Positions 47,086-58,600 of a stretch of DNA of 64,000 nt are shown piece after piece. The DNA comes from Cynocephalus volans (Eukaryota; Chordata; Mammalia; Dermoptera; Cynocephalidae), in contig NC_084462.1 in NCBI RefSeq assembly GCF_027409185.1, positions 22,233,577 to 22,297,576 on the forward strand. The letters are read 5' to 3'. Every line of letters starts with the position of its first letter. Position 1 is the first letter of the stretch. Made by a program: the position numbers and the translations under genes. A model generated the notes under the pieces. That model saw nothing but the letters and a program-made list of their open reading frames with translations, was not told the origin of the DNA and made no database searches.

Positions 47086-47890
47086 TTAAAAAAAAAAAAC
47101 CCACTCAGCTTTATTAGTATATAATTTACACACTATAAATATCACCTGTTCTAAGAGTACAATTCAATTACTTTTAGAAAACTTACAGTTGTGCAACCAT
47201 CATCATGATCTAGTTTTAGAACATTCCCGTTAACCACAAAAGATTCCTTGTACTCTTTGGCAGTGCTCTCTACTCCTACCCCTAGCCCCAGACAACTACT
47301 AATCTATTTTCTGTCTCTGTAAATTTGCCTTGTATGAACATTTCATATAAAAGGAATCACACATCGTGTAGGCTTCTCTCAGTTAGTGTAATGTTTTGGG
47401 GGTTCATCCATGTGGTAGCATGTGTCAGTAGTTTGTTCTTTTTTATTGCTGAGTAATATTCCATTGTATGGATACAGTACATTTTGTTTATCCATTTGAT
47501 AGAAATTTGGATTGTTTCCACTTTTGACTGTTATGAATAATGCTTCTGTGAACATCGATGTACAAGTTTTTGTGTGAACAAGTGTTTTCATTTCTCTTGG
47601 GTAGACACCTAGGAGTGGGATTGCTAGGTCATGTGGCGAGTGTACGTTTAACCTGATAAGAAGAAGCCACCAGTTTTTCAAAGTGGCTATGTGATTTTGC
47701 ATTCCTACCAGCAACGTATGAGGGTTCTAGTTGCTCCACATCCTCATCAGCACTTGGTATTTTAAGTATTTTTTATTTTAGTCATTCTAATTGGTGTATA
47801 GTGGTTTCGATTTGTATTTCCCTAATGACTAATAATGTTCAGTATCTTTTTACTTACTCATAAGCCATTTGTATGTCTTCTTTGGTGATA
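47086..47890 (-). mobile_element. Old L1 3' fragment, reversed
   Basis: cagctttattagtatataatttacacac, gaaaacttacagttgtgcaaccatc, gctgagtaatattccattgtatgg, taggagtgggattgctaggtcatg and attctaattggtgtatagtgg are antisense L1M 3' UTR and ORF2 end. Confidence 0.8.
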
Positions 47891-48872
47891 CTGGCTTATT
47901 TATTTTTCTATTTTTATTAAGCTTTATCAAGGTATACTTGACATAAAATAAACTTCACATATTTAAAGTGTACAACTTGGTAAGTTTTAAATATGTATGA
48001 ATATGAAACCATCACCACAAGTGAGATAATGAATATATCTGTCATTCCTAAAAGTTTCCTTTTGGCCATCAGTCATCCCTACCAGCCTCTCTCCAGTCCT
48101 CTATTCCCCGCTGCTGATTTGCTTTCTGTCTTTTGTAGGAATTGACATAAATAGAATCATGAGTGTTATTCTCCTTTTTCTGTCTCCTGTCAGCCATCAT
48201 TATTATTTTAGATTCATTCATATTTTTTCACATATTGATAGTTCATTCCGTCTTGTTGCTGAGTATTTACACAATTTATTTATCCGTACACTTACTGGTG
48301 AACATTTGGGTTGTTTCCACTTTCTGGCTATTACAGATAAAGCTGCTATAAACATTCATGTACAAGTCTTTGTATGAACGTAGCTTTCATTTTTCTTTAG
48401 TAAATAACTTGGACTAGAATGGTTGGATCATATGTTAGGCATATGTTTAACTTTTTCAGAAACTGCCGAACTGTTTTCCACAGTGATTGTACCATTTTAC
48501 ATTCCTACAACAGTGTGTGAGAGTTCGGGTTGTTCCATATCCTTGCTAACATTTGGTGTGGTCAGTTGTTTTCTATTTTAGACAGTCTGGTGGGTGTGTA
48601 GTGGTTTAAATTTGTATTTCCTCAATGACTAATGTTGTTGTACATCTTTTCATGTATTTATTAACCATCTGTATATCCTCTTTGGTAAAGTATCTGTTTA
48701 AATCTCTTATTAATTGAGTTGTCTTTTCTCTTATACTTGAGTTTTGAGAGATTTTTACATATTCTAGATAAAAATATTTGGTCAGATGTGTAATATGAAA
48801 ATATTTTCTCTAAGTTTGTGGCTTATTTGTTTTTCTATTCTTTTAACAGTGTCTTTCAAAGAACAAAATTCT

Positions 48873-48964
48873 TTTTTTTTTTTGCTGGCTGGTACAGGGA
48901 TCAAACCTCTGACCTTGTTGTAATCAGCACTATGCTCCAACCAACTGAGCTAACTGGCCAGCAA
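48873..48964 (-). mobile_element. Monomeric tRNA-Ile-derived SINE (CYN-like)
   Basis: Minus strand: GCTGGCCAGTTAGCTCAGTT, then GGTTGGAGCATAGTGCTGATTA, the B-box-like GGTTTGATCCC and GTACCAGCC, then an A-tail. The head matches a tRNA-Ile D-arm/anticodon-arm layout. Flanked by AAAATTCT (48865-48872 and 48965-48972). Confidence 0.88.
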
Positions 48965-49129
48965 AAAATTCTTAATTTTTTAGAATTTTTTGAGAAATTC
49001 AAATGCATTACTCTTTAAAAAAAAAGGATTTTGTTTTTGGTGTTGTATTTAAGAAATATTTGCCTAACCCATGTTTCTTCTAGAAGTTTTATAGATTTAG
49101 GTTTTATATTTAGATCTCTGATCCATTTT

Positions 49130-49227
49130 TTTTTTTTTTTGTGGTGGTTGGCCAGTATGGGGATCCAAATCCTTGACCTTGGTGTTAACAACACCATGCT
49201 CTAACCAACTGAGCTAACCAGACAGCC
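49130..49227 (-). mobile_element. Monomeric tRNA-Ile-derived SINE (CYN-like)
   Basis: Minus strand: GGGCTGTCTGGTTAGCTCAG, TTGGTTAGAGCATGGTGTTG, AAGGATTTGGATCCCC and TACTGGCCAACCAC followed by an A-tail of about 11. The target-site duplication CTCTGATCCATTTT is perfect (49116-49129 and 49228-49241), which points to a younger insertion than its L1 host. Confidence 0.92.
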
Positions 49228-50100
49228 CTCTGATCCATTTTGAATTACTTATTTAATATAATGTGAGGCATGGATCAAAGTGTTTTTTTGGCATGCATAT
49301 CAAAAAAAATTTTTTTAAGATTTTCCTTTCTCCTCCAAACTTTGCACTTTTGTCAAAAATCAATTGACTATGTGGACTCTACTGTGTTCCATTGATCTAT
49401 TTGCCTATCATTACTCCAATACCGCATTTATCCTCATTACTGTACCTTTAAAATTAGAGCTGATATCAGACAGTGTAAGCCTTCCAATTTTATTCTTCTT
49501 TTTCAAGTGTTTTGGCTATTCTAGATCCTTTGAATTTCCCTTTGAGTGTTAGAAGTGGCTTGTCAATTTCAATAAAATAGCTTATTGGGGTTTCGATTAG
49601 GATCACATTGAATCTGTTGGTCAATTTGGGGAGAATTGACATCTTAACAAATGCTGAATCTTCCAATCTGCAAACATGACATATTTCTCCATTTATGTAG
49701 GTCTTCTTTAATTTTCCTCAGAAATGTTTGTAGTTTTTAGTTGACTAGTCTCACACACCTTTGGATAGATATATTTCTGAATGTTTTATATTTTTGATGC
49801 TATCATAAATTTTCTAATTTCAGTTTCTGATTGCTACTAGTATGTAGAAATATAATTGCCTTGTGTATACCGATCTTGAATTCTGAAATCTTCTTAAACT
49901 CAATTACTGGTTCTGGTAGCTTTTTGGCATATTCCATAGGATTTTCTCCATAGACAATCATGTATTCTACATAGTTATTTCTGGTGGCCATTATTCTTTC
50001 GCATAGATCTATGTTTCCATCTGGTATAATTTTCCTTATGCCTGAAGATATCCTTTGATATTTCTTGTACTGTGAGTCTGCCCATGACAAATTTTTTTTG

Positions 50101-50560
50101 GCTTTTGTGTGTCTGAAAAAGTCCTTACTTTACTTTCATTTTTGAGATATATTTTTATTGGGTTATAGAATTCTAGATTGACAGATTTCCTTGCAGTAAT
50201 TTAAAGATGCTGCTCTTTTTCTTCTGACTTACATTGTTTCTGACAGGAAGTCTGCTATCATTCTTATTTTTATTCCTGTGTACCTAGTGTATCTCTTTTT
50301 TTTTTTTCTACCTGCTTTAAAGATTTTTCTCTTCATCACTAATTTTAAGAAATTTGACTATGATATGCTTTCATGTAGTATTCTTAATGTTTACTGTGCT
50401 TGGGGTTCATTGAGCTCCTTGGACCTATGAGTTTATAGTTTTCATTAATTTGGGGAAATTTTAGGCTGTTATTTCTTTGAACTTTTTTTTTTTTTCTTTT
50501 TTCTGTTCTCCTTTCTCTTTCTTTTCCTTCAGGGACTCCAATTATCTGACTGGCTTATTT
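50101..50560 (-). mobile_element. L1/HAL1 ORF1-region fragment, reversed
   Basis: gcttttgtgtgtctgaaaaagtccttactttac, gacaggaagtctgctatcattc, gaaatttgactatgatatgc, ttggggttcattgagctcc and gaaattttaggctgttatttctttgaac resemble HAL1 or old L1 ORF1 in antisense. Confidence 0.55.
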
Positions 50561-51922
50561 TACATTATGCAAAAATATGAACAAGTATAGCCTGTAGATG
50601 AGACATGGAGAAGGTAAAGCAGTTGGCCTTTTATATGGCCTTGGAAATATATATAGAAGAGCAAGGAAAAAGAAATAATCAAGGTGAGATAGGGAACGTG
50701 ATGGATGAAAAGTCAGAAGTTTCTTGTTCAGGCTGAACCAAAATTAACTACATGGCTTTAAGTCAATCCCTTTATCTTTCTGCATCTCAGTATTCTCACC
50801 TGTGAAATCTGGGAGTTGCTCCAAACAACACCCAAGGTTCCCTGCAGCTTCCACCTTTTTTTTGATTCAGGGTAAATTCTGGAGAGAGGGAAAAAAGAAA
50901 GGACTGCAATCTCATATCCTCACATTCCCCTAACATCCATTTATCTTTTCTCTTCTTGGTGTAACTAGTTTGAATAATTTGAGTTCAATAGAGTTAGGGA
51001 ACTAGGTTATTTGGATCAGTCCTCCCACTGAAAACAAATAAAAGCTAGATTTTAAAAAATTCCTTAAAACAACAAAGAACCCAATGAGACAGTAAGAAAT
51101 TACTAGGGAAATCAGGAATTTAGGGACATAAATGGAATACTTAAGTCACACTGGCCCATCCAAGGTAATTAATTTATCATTGTCCCAAATCCCTAAAGAT
51201 GAGGATATTGCAGTGACTGGAAATTTTATGACATGATTTATCTTCATCCAATGGATGGGATAATGACATAAAAAACAGGTTTCATTTCCACAATAAATTC
51301 CTTATCTAATATTACTTGTGTCCAAGTACTAGGATGTCCTATCTGGAATAAGAACTGTCATAATATAACAATAGAGCTCAAGCCGAGTTTTTAGATCATT
51401 AAAGTACTTGATGTCCAAGATCTTATATAACAGCCAGAAATTCTTAAACCATATTCTGTAGTCTGGGTACTAGAAAATATGTGAAGTTTCGCTGAGTAGG
51501 CCCTCCCCCTCATGATGCCCCTTAGGTTCCTGGTTGCTTTTCATTTCTTCCAAAAGTAAGGCATGTTGTGAAATTGAGTTTCAATATCATTCTTTTTCCA
51601 ATCTGTCAGCTTAGATACTGATCACAGAGCAGGACGATGTGCTAGCTTCTGACAAAGCCATTTCTGTTTTAGATTTGTTAAAATAGTGTTCAAAAGGCAT
51701 GTGCTAATAATGATGATTGATGATCCAGCAAAACTTCAGTGGGATCACTTTTAATTTGGGCTAAGAGAACAAACAAGCCTTTTGTGTCTTCTAGTTATCA
51801 ATATCGGCCCACAAGGGTGGGAAGATCATAGACATACCTCTTGTTAAACCCAGGTCAGCCCAAAGATTCTCCGAGTCTGGTGCTTAAAGCAGATATTATA
51901 GCTCTAGAATTGTGGCCACCAG
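50561..51922. other. Intergenic with one MIR
   Basis: Mostly unassigned AT-rich sequence. A diverged MIR in sense lies at about 50710-50830 (acatggctttaagtcaatccctttatctttctgcatctcag). Confidence 0.45.
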
Positions 51923-52118
51923 GACATAAGCAATGCTAGAGGTAAATAAATGCTCTCACTCCTTTCTTTTATCTTTCCAAGATTCCATTTGCAGTGTTTG
52001 TGTGTGTCTATGTGGCTTGTGACATAAGCAATGCTAGAGGTAAATAAATGCTCTCACTCCTTTCTTTTGTCTTTCCAAGATTCCATTTGCAGTGTCTGTG
52101 TGTGTCTATGTGGCTTGG
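51923..52118 (+). repeat. 98-bp tandem duplication
   Basis: 51923-52020 and 52021-52118 are two adjacent direct copies of a 98-bp unit starting GACATAAGCAATGCTAGAGG. I count two differences (tttAtcttt/tttGtcttt and gtgTttgtg/gtgTctgtg), about 2%. The unit is single-copy-looking sequence and not a known repeat. Confidence 0.95.
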
Positions 52119-54474
52119 GTGGTGTCCGAGGTTCCATAAGGAGTGTTAATTGCCATGAAACAGAGAAATAGCTGAGACTCGCTCCAGTGGAAATGTCTTT
52201 TTAGAGCTATTCTCTGCTTTGGACTCCTTCGTCTCAAAGGATGCCCTTTTAAGGTTTTCATTCTCTGGGGTAAGGCCAATCCCTTATTCTCTAATTCCCC
52301 CAAAGTCAGTCAAAGTTGGGAAGGCTTTTGTTTCTTTTATTTTTCCTGAAAATAAAAATTTCCAATATATACTTAAAATTGCAGTATAGTAGTCTTGCCT
52401 GCAATTTTCAGAAGCAAATTAAGTCATCGAATAGCCTTCTGGACCAAGAAGTTAGGGGCCTTTTACTATAAATTACTATACCACCTACTTGTGGGAATAA
52501 TATTTTATGAAGCATATGGCCTTTGGAAACAACAACACACCTTTTACAACAAATATTCATTGAGCACTTACAATATGCCGGGCACTAGTCTAGTACTGGA
52601 AATATAGAAGTAAGCAAAAACAAAGTTTTTATCCTTTATCATTACCAGTTGAGATAATATTTCCTGGCCAGTTTACTCTATCAGTATAACCTTCAACAAG
52701 ATTTGAAGCATTGTGAATTGCACTTATGTAATAATTTGAGGACTAATGTTGATTTCAATTGCAACAAAAATGGCAATCTCCCCATCTCGCCACCCACCAC
52801 TACCACAGCCCCCAGCAAACACACACATTCTTTATACTTCTGGCTTAGGTGGTTTTTTAAACCAGGACTCACGATACCAGTTATTTGTTTAAAAATAAAG
52901 ATTAAACATCAAAACATCAGCTGCAGTTTCAAGTATCATACTTAATGATTATTTATTTTGTTATGGGGTTTGGAAGTTAAGAAAATTCTTTTTAGTGCCA
53001 AAATGGCAAAGAAAAATATGAAATATAATAAAAAGAATAAAGTCTAAGCTTTGACCTAAAATACCACACATTGACTCAGATTTTTTTTGCTTTCATATGC
53101 CATGAGGATTTTTTTTTTTTTTTTGGCATTAAATTGACCTTATCTGTCAAACCCAAAGACTCAAGGCTGCAATACAGCATTATGCCTTTATTCTCATAAC
53201 ACTTTTACTACCTTATGTAGTTTTCAGGAAGCTAGACTTAAAAACAATCATAATACAGTATCCTTTTCCATAAAATATTTTTCCTTCATTCAAAGGGTTT
53301 TGAAATTTTCCTAGTGAATCCCAACTGGGATTCATTTGAGTTGGGGAGTGAAATAAAGATTGCTTAACTGATTCTTACTGAAGAGGAAAGAAAATCTTAT
53401 TTAGAGAATTGATTTATTTAGGCTGCTTAAATTTGAGGGAAATGTCCTCTACCACCTTCAACCAAGATGGGTCATTCATTAGCTGGACCAAATCACAGAG
53501 AAAAAGAAGAAAGAGTCTGGATGGAATAAGCCGCTATATCTGCAACAAAAGCAGCAATGTACATGAAGGGCTGAATTCACTTCATGTGGTCTAGGTCTGA
53601 GTGGAGATGGCAACGGGACATCTGGAACATAGATGAACATATTTTCCTGATGGAGGCTGGTAATGGTACAATTCCTCTCTAATTAGCAATCTAAAATATG
53701 CAGTCTCTTTGCACCTTTCATTCAGCTAAGAAGAGGCGATCCTAGGTATGAACATCAGGATTCCAGGGGCAATAATGATTCAGATGAGATGAAAGAGCCA
53801 ATAAGAATTTTAGCTCAGAGTTCAAGGCTGCACTGAGCATAATCTGTTGAGAATTAACCTCGTTGGAGAACATGATTTGGCTCTGACCCACTCATTTCAA
53901 TTGCCCTTTGGGCTCAGAACCTCTGACGGTGCAGGGAGAGAGGTCTGTTCTTTCATAATTTCACTGTAACCCCCACGAAGTGGTGTTATAGACTGTGGGG
54001 AAAAAATGCTAACCCTGTCCCCACCATTTCTGTGATACTTCCATTTGGGTATCAGATGGAAGAAATTCAGAAAGTCTGGAATCTTTCAGACACAAATTCC
54101 CACTTTCCTTTGCTCAATTAAAAACTGAGCATTATTACTATTCACTTTGTTCATTCTTGCAAGTAGCTATTCTGGTCACCTGTCCAGAATAATGACCCTA
54201 TCCTTTCTCATGGATGATAGGTGCAGGAAATCTACTAGAAATGAGATCAATTTATATTAAGGTATCCTTGGAAACAGAGAACAGATTTGGAACAGAGGAT
54301 GAAAAGTCAAAAATTACTAACTACATAGCTTGTTTTTCTCCAGTGGCTTTAACCTTCCCTTCTTTGGCCCTCTCTTCCAGATACCCAGCACTTCCTCTCT
54401 ATCATACCATTCATTACCCTTTTCAAGGGCGAATTTAATTCCCAGCATCTCCATGAAAACACCCCCTACCATTT
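52119..54474. other. Intergenic, sparse
   Basis: No gene is supported. An L2 end in antisense lies at about 52545-52620 (atattcattgagcacttacaatatgccgggcactagtctagtactgg). A T-run is at 53109-53124. Nothing else is recognised. Confidence 0.45.
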
Positions 54475-54661
54475 CTTTTTTTTTATATATATATAAAGAT
54501 GACCGGTAAGGGGATCTTAACCCTTGACTTGGTGTTGTCAGCACCACGCTCACCCAGTGAGCCAACCGGCCATCCCTATATAGGGATATAAACACAGGGA
54601 TATAAACCTGTGGCCTTGTTGTTATCAGCACCACACTCTCCCAAGTGAGCCATGGGCCAGC
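54475..54661 (-). mobile_element. Dimeric tRNA-Ile-derived SINE (CYN-like)
   Basis: Minus strand: gctGGCCCATGGCTCACTTGG and a first B-box-like region, then GGATGGCCGGTTGGCTCACTGG, GGTGCTGACAACACCAAG, GGGTTAAGATCCCC and TTACCGGTCATC, and a TA-then-A-rich tail. It has an internal 17-bp duplication (gggatataaacac repeated near 54583 and 54598). An imperfect target-site duplication CCCCCTACCATT / CCCCCACCATT flanks it. Confidence 0.85.
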
Positions 54662-54764
54662 TCCCCCACCATTCTAAAACAGTGACTTTCTTCCTACAAA
54701 ATCACAGAACAGATTATATGTTCAGCAAAACCTTTGTTTCTTTCCCTCAGCACCATTATGGTTG

Positions 54765-56040
54765 TGCACAAAGATATCCAACAGATAATTTATTGAAAGA
54801 AGGAAGTATTTGTTGCCTTTAAGTAGCTCATAGTCCAATAGAAAAGATCATTATAATACAAGGCTGAAGGTAGTAAGAGAAATAGAGAATGTGAAAGAAA
54901 CTACTATCATTGATGGTGTCATTTCAGACTGAGCCAAATTGGGGTAAACTTTGCAGATGAGCTAACATGAAAGCAGAGCCATGAAGGATGAGTGGGTTTT
55001 GTGGTTCTAGAAATAGGGGAAAGGTCATTTTCAATATAGGAAACAACCTAAGCCCTAAATCTGTAGGATGGAAAGTGTGAGTCGTGTGTGAAAAGCATCA
55101 AACAGCTTATTTTGACTGAGTAAAGGGTAAATCAAGGAATGTACGAAAATAGGATTGAATTGGAAGGTGAGGGGTAAAGGATAGAGACTAAAGAGTTTAT
55201 AAATTTGCATAGGGAAATAATGAAGGTTTCTGAGCAGGGGAGTTCATGCTTTAGCGCTGTACTTTGGAAAAACAGACCTGGCAATAGAATGTAAAGTAAA
55301 GTGGAGATAATAGAGTTGGAAAGCTCAGTTAGGAGGTAATTGTAAAATTTAGAACAGAAATAGTGAGGTTTTAGCAGTGAGAATAGAGTTGACATACTGT
55401 ATGAGTAGAATTAGGACTTAAGAAATTGACTAGAATTTGAATGGATTTGGGGATGGAGAAGGAGACAGATGACTCCAAAATTTTGCATTTAAATGACTTG
55501 GAAAGCATGAATAACAACAGAAATAGGGAACACAGGAGGAAGAAAAGAAGGATAAAGAAGAAAACAATGAATTTAGTTGGGGACATATTGAGTTAGAAGT
55601 GCTAGTAGTATATCCTTGAGATGTCCAACTTTCAATCAGTTTATTATATTCTGGAGCTCAACACAGATTGGGAACAGAGTCACTAGCATAACTGAAAAGC
55701 ATGAAACTGTTAAGGTAAAGAGTATTATGAGAGAAAGGAGAGAGCTATGGGCAGCTCAATTTTGGACATTTGTTTTGAGGAGGCAAGTAATGAAAGAAGA
55801 ACCAGAGCAGAAGAAAGAAAGAAAAAATGCTCCCAAAGCAAGAAAGAAAACCAGAAGAATACAATATCATAAAACCAACAATGGAAAGTTTTAATAAAAA
55901 AGGACTTAGCTAACAGTGTTGAATGCTTCAGTGAGCTCCAGAAGAATGATAGGAAAAGGGTCACTAGAATTGATGGCAAATTATTGATTTTTAAGAAAGC
56001 TGTTTCTGGAGAAGAAGCCAAGCATTTTAGTAGGTTAATG
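54765..56040 (-). mobile_element. Long LINE-2 copy, reversed
   Basis: Antisense L2 from its 3' end: tttgttgcctttaagtagctcatagtcc, gagccatgaaggatgagtgg, ctgagcaggggagttcatgc, gttaggaggtaattgtaaaatttag, atggatttggggatggagaagg and ttagttggggacatattgag follow the reverse complement of L2 in order. The left part is secure. The part right of about 55620 is less so. No frame is intact. Confidence 0.65.
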
Positions 56041-56870
56041 AGTAAGTCAGGGAGTGGTACAGGAAAAAAAAGCCCTTCACTGGGAACCAGAGGGCCTAAG
56101 TTCCAGCTTGGTCCTACTGTTAAGTAGCCATACGACCTTTTAACTTTTATTAAACTGTTTCCTAGTCCTCAAAATTCTATAAAATCTCTTCCAACTCTCA
56201 TTTTCAGAGATTCATGCAAGCTACCCATGTGCCTAAACCATACAGACATATTGACCTATAAATCTTTTTCAGATACAGTCCAATTTCATTACTTGTAACT
56301 TGTGTAAAAGTGAGGCACTTTCTTAGTGTTCCCTAATGTAGAGAAAGTCTTAGAAAATTTCCTCAAAGCAAACTAAGTTGATGAGGTCCCTTCCTCCAGC
56401 CTCCTCCCACCCCCAGTCTACTACTATTTATTTTTAAAAACTGAGCTAAGACATTATCCCTGGTTTATCTAGCAACTTGTTTTACTGCTTGAAACCAGAG
56501 CATGAGACCAAAACCCTGTTTTGTTTGTTGAAATCAGTTGAGTAATATTAGCAACCAATTCTTCCAAATCATGGCTCTCCAGCCACTTGTATACTTGTAC
56601 AGGAACACTTCCAGAAACTCAGTGTCTCACATCTCATGTTTCTAAAATTAAACCAGAAATATGTTATTCAAGAAGAACCCAGATGCACTGAAGAAAGAAC
56701 ATTTGCTTTATGTGAGAGCTTCGATCTACTGGGATCCCATAGCAATACAAACTCAGACTCTTTGAAATGTTAAATATTACATATCTTTTAGATAGGTCCA
56801 GGCACACAGTCTAGTGATATACTCTAAATTTGTGTAAATGTGAAATAGTTCACTTTTACTGAATTTTCTG
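56041..56870. other. Intergenic, nothing recognised
   Basis: A short MIR-like piece is possible around 56085-56200 (aaccagagggcctaagttccagc). Otherwise nothing is seen. Confidence 0.4.
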
Positions 56871-56980
56871 TTTCTTTTTCTTGGCAGCTGGCCAACATAG
56901 GGATCTGAACCCTCAACCCCTGGTGTTATCAGTTATTGGCACCACACTTTACCAGGTGAGCTAACTGGCCATCCCTTAGG
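56871..56980 (-). mobile_element. Monomeric tRNA-Ile-derived SINE (CYN-like)
   Basis: Minus strand: GGGATGGCCAGTTAGCTCAC, then CTGGTAAAGTGTGGTGCCAA, GGGTTCAGATCCC and TATGTTGGCCAGCTGCC and an A-rich tail. The 11-bp target-site duplication TGAATTTTCTG is perfect (56860-56870 and 56981-56991). Confidence 0.9.
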
Positions 56981-56991
56981 TGAATTTTCTG

Positions 56992-57360
56992 ATTCAAGTT
57001 CAATAATAACATGCTTTATCGTTTTAAAAAACCCACAGAGTAGGATACCTTTCTCTTGTTGAGATTCCAGTAAGTTTTCCTGAAAGATAAAGTTCTCATC
57101 CTTTATCTTTCCTCCATGGAGGTTGGCCTGTTTTTTCTCAAGAATTCTTGCCTTATTTTATTCTAAAGAATATTGTAAAAAGTAAAGAAAAAATTTAAAC
57201 CTAGTTTTTAAAGGACTTATATAATTTGGCTGAGAAAAGGGGAGAATTCAGTGAATAGGGCAAGAAAAAGACAATTAGAATCTATTGTGCATCTTCTATA
57301 TGCCAAACTTGGTTGCATACATTGTCTCACTTAAGCCTGATAACAATACTTTGTAGTAAA
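56992..57360. other. Intergenic, nothing recognised
   Basis: AT-rich gap between SINE and MIR. Confidence 0.4.
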
Positions 57361-57500
57361 TTTAGCTTTGACTTTAGAGATAAGAAAACTGAGGTTCAGA
57401 GAGGTTAAGCCATTCTCTCAAGGTCAAATGGCAAGTTATAAAACTGGGACTGAAACAAGAGCTGTCTGACTCCAAAGCCCTAGCTCTTTCCACTCTACCT
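57361..57500 (-). mobile_element. MIR SINE, reversed
   Basis: agagataagaaaactgaggttcagagaggttaagccattctctcaaggtc, then aaaactgggactgaaacaagagctgtctgactccaaagccc, is a clear antisense MIR. Confidence 0.88.
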
Positions 57501-58454
57501 TGCAGTTCAGGGTAGTGAAAAATCCACTCTTGAGAGGGTTGTAGCATTTTATGCATAAAAGGATATTAGTCAGGATTCTGTGGAGCCTCCAAATTCTGTT
57601 GTATGTATCTGTACTGAATCCCACACACACCCTTCCCTCCATCCTTATTTCCCCTTCCGATTGAAATTCAGCACCGAGGACAGTTCCTGAGTCAAGTTTG
57701 TGGGAAGCTGGCCTTGGATTCTGTGTTACTGAGCTTGAACCCCCATTCTTGATTTCCCAAGTGGCACTGAGAACTAGAGGAGGAAATATAAGAAAGTATA
57801 AGATGGGATCCTCTGACACCATGGTGGAAATTAGCACATTTCCCAGAAGACCAAGATAAAAATGCATGTGAGAAGAACAAGGGAACCAAACAGATGGAGC
57901 AATAAAATGGAGGCGGAATGAGCTCATCAGGATTCCCAGCACATGGTTTAAGTCCATACTGGGCTCTCAGCTGACCTGGGACCAGCAGACATAGTGAATG
58001 AGTGGGTGGTTACTATGCTGCAGCATCAGTTACACTAAGAGATTAGGTGGAGCTGATTCACTGTTGCGGATATGCACGACTTTTGAAGTGGAGGAAAATC
58101 TGGGTGTCCTGATCTCTGCCACTCACAAGGCCATCCTCATGGGTAGCATGAGTCATACATGCAGGATCTTTCAGGTAGACAGGATTGTTGTGCTGTGAGT
58201 AAATCAAGGATGAGCTTTGATGTTGTCAAGAGCAGGTTTCAAACATAGCAACAGCATCTCCCTCGGGAAGGTTTACCTGCTGATTACACGATCACCCTGC
58301 CTTCTCATACTTACCCCTGGCTACAGGTGGTTCATAACACACACAAAAAAAGCAATGTTCTAAAACATTCATCACATGGAACAGTGATTCATTTTTTCCC
58401 TAAACTACCAACCTCCTGAGCATAGCTGGAAGGGCCTTTGGAGAGTTTAAGTCT
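57501..58454. other. Intergenic, nothing recognised
   Basis: No gene is supported. The 173-codon open frame on the minus strand (57436-57957) overlaps the MIR and has no recognised domain. Confidence 0.45.
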
Positions 58455-58600
58455 AATCCCCGTATGTTAAACACTGTTAAACACAGGGAAACTGAGGTCC
58501 AGAAAGGAGAAATGACTCGGCCAGAAGCCCTTAGCTAGTAGCAGTGTTGGTATTAGGACTCAGACCCCTCATCCCCAAGCCAGCAGACTTTCCTTTGCAC
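58455..58600 (-). mobile_element. MIR SINE, reversed
   Basis: aaacacagggaaactgaggtccagaaaggagaaatgactcggccagaagccc, followed by gtgttggtattaggactcagaccc, is antisense MIR. Confidence 0.8.

Larger units (their letters stand above)
47905..50100 (-). mobile_element. Second old L1 fragment, reversed, with two nested SINEs
   Basis: A second antisense L1 3' end begins at ttattaagctttatcaaggtatac and runs on through ORF2 sequence: gttgctgagtatttacac, gctgctataaacattcatgtac, ctgttttccacagtgattg, ctctgatccattttgaattac, ttggctattctagatcc and tttggggagaattgacatc. It is interrupted by SINEs at 48873 and 49130. Frames are decayed. Confidence 0.8.

Noticed and set aside
48873-49227. Possible tRNA-Ile genes
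   Set aside because: The A- and B-box-like sequences are from SINEs: A-tails and target-site duplications are present, and the tRNA cloverleaf is degraded.
57436-57957. 173-codon open frame on the minus strand
   Set aside because: Part of it is MIR sequence, and the rest has no domain or splice support.
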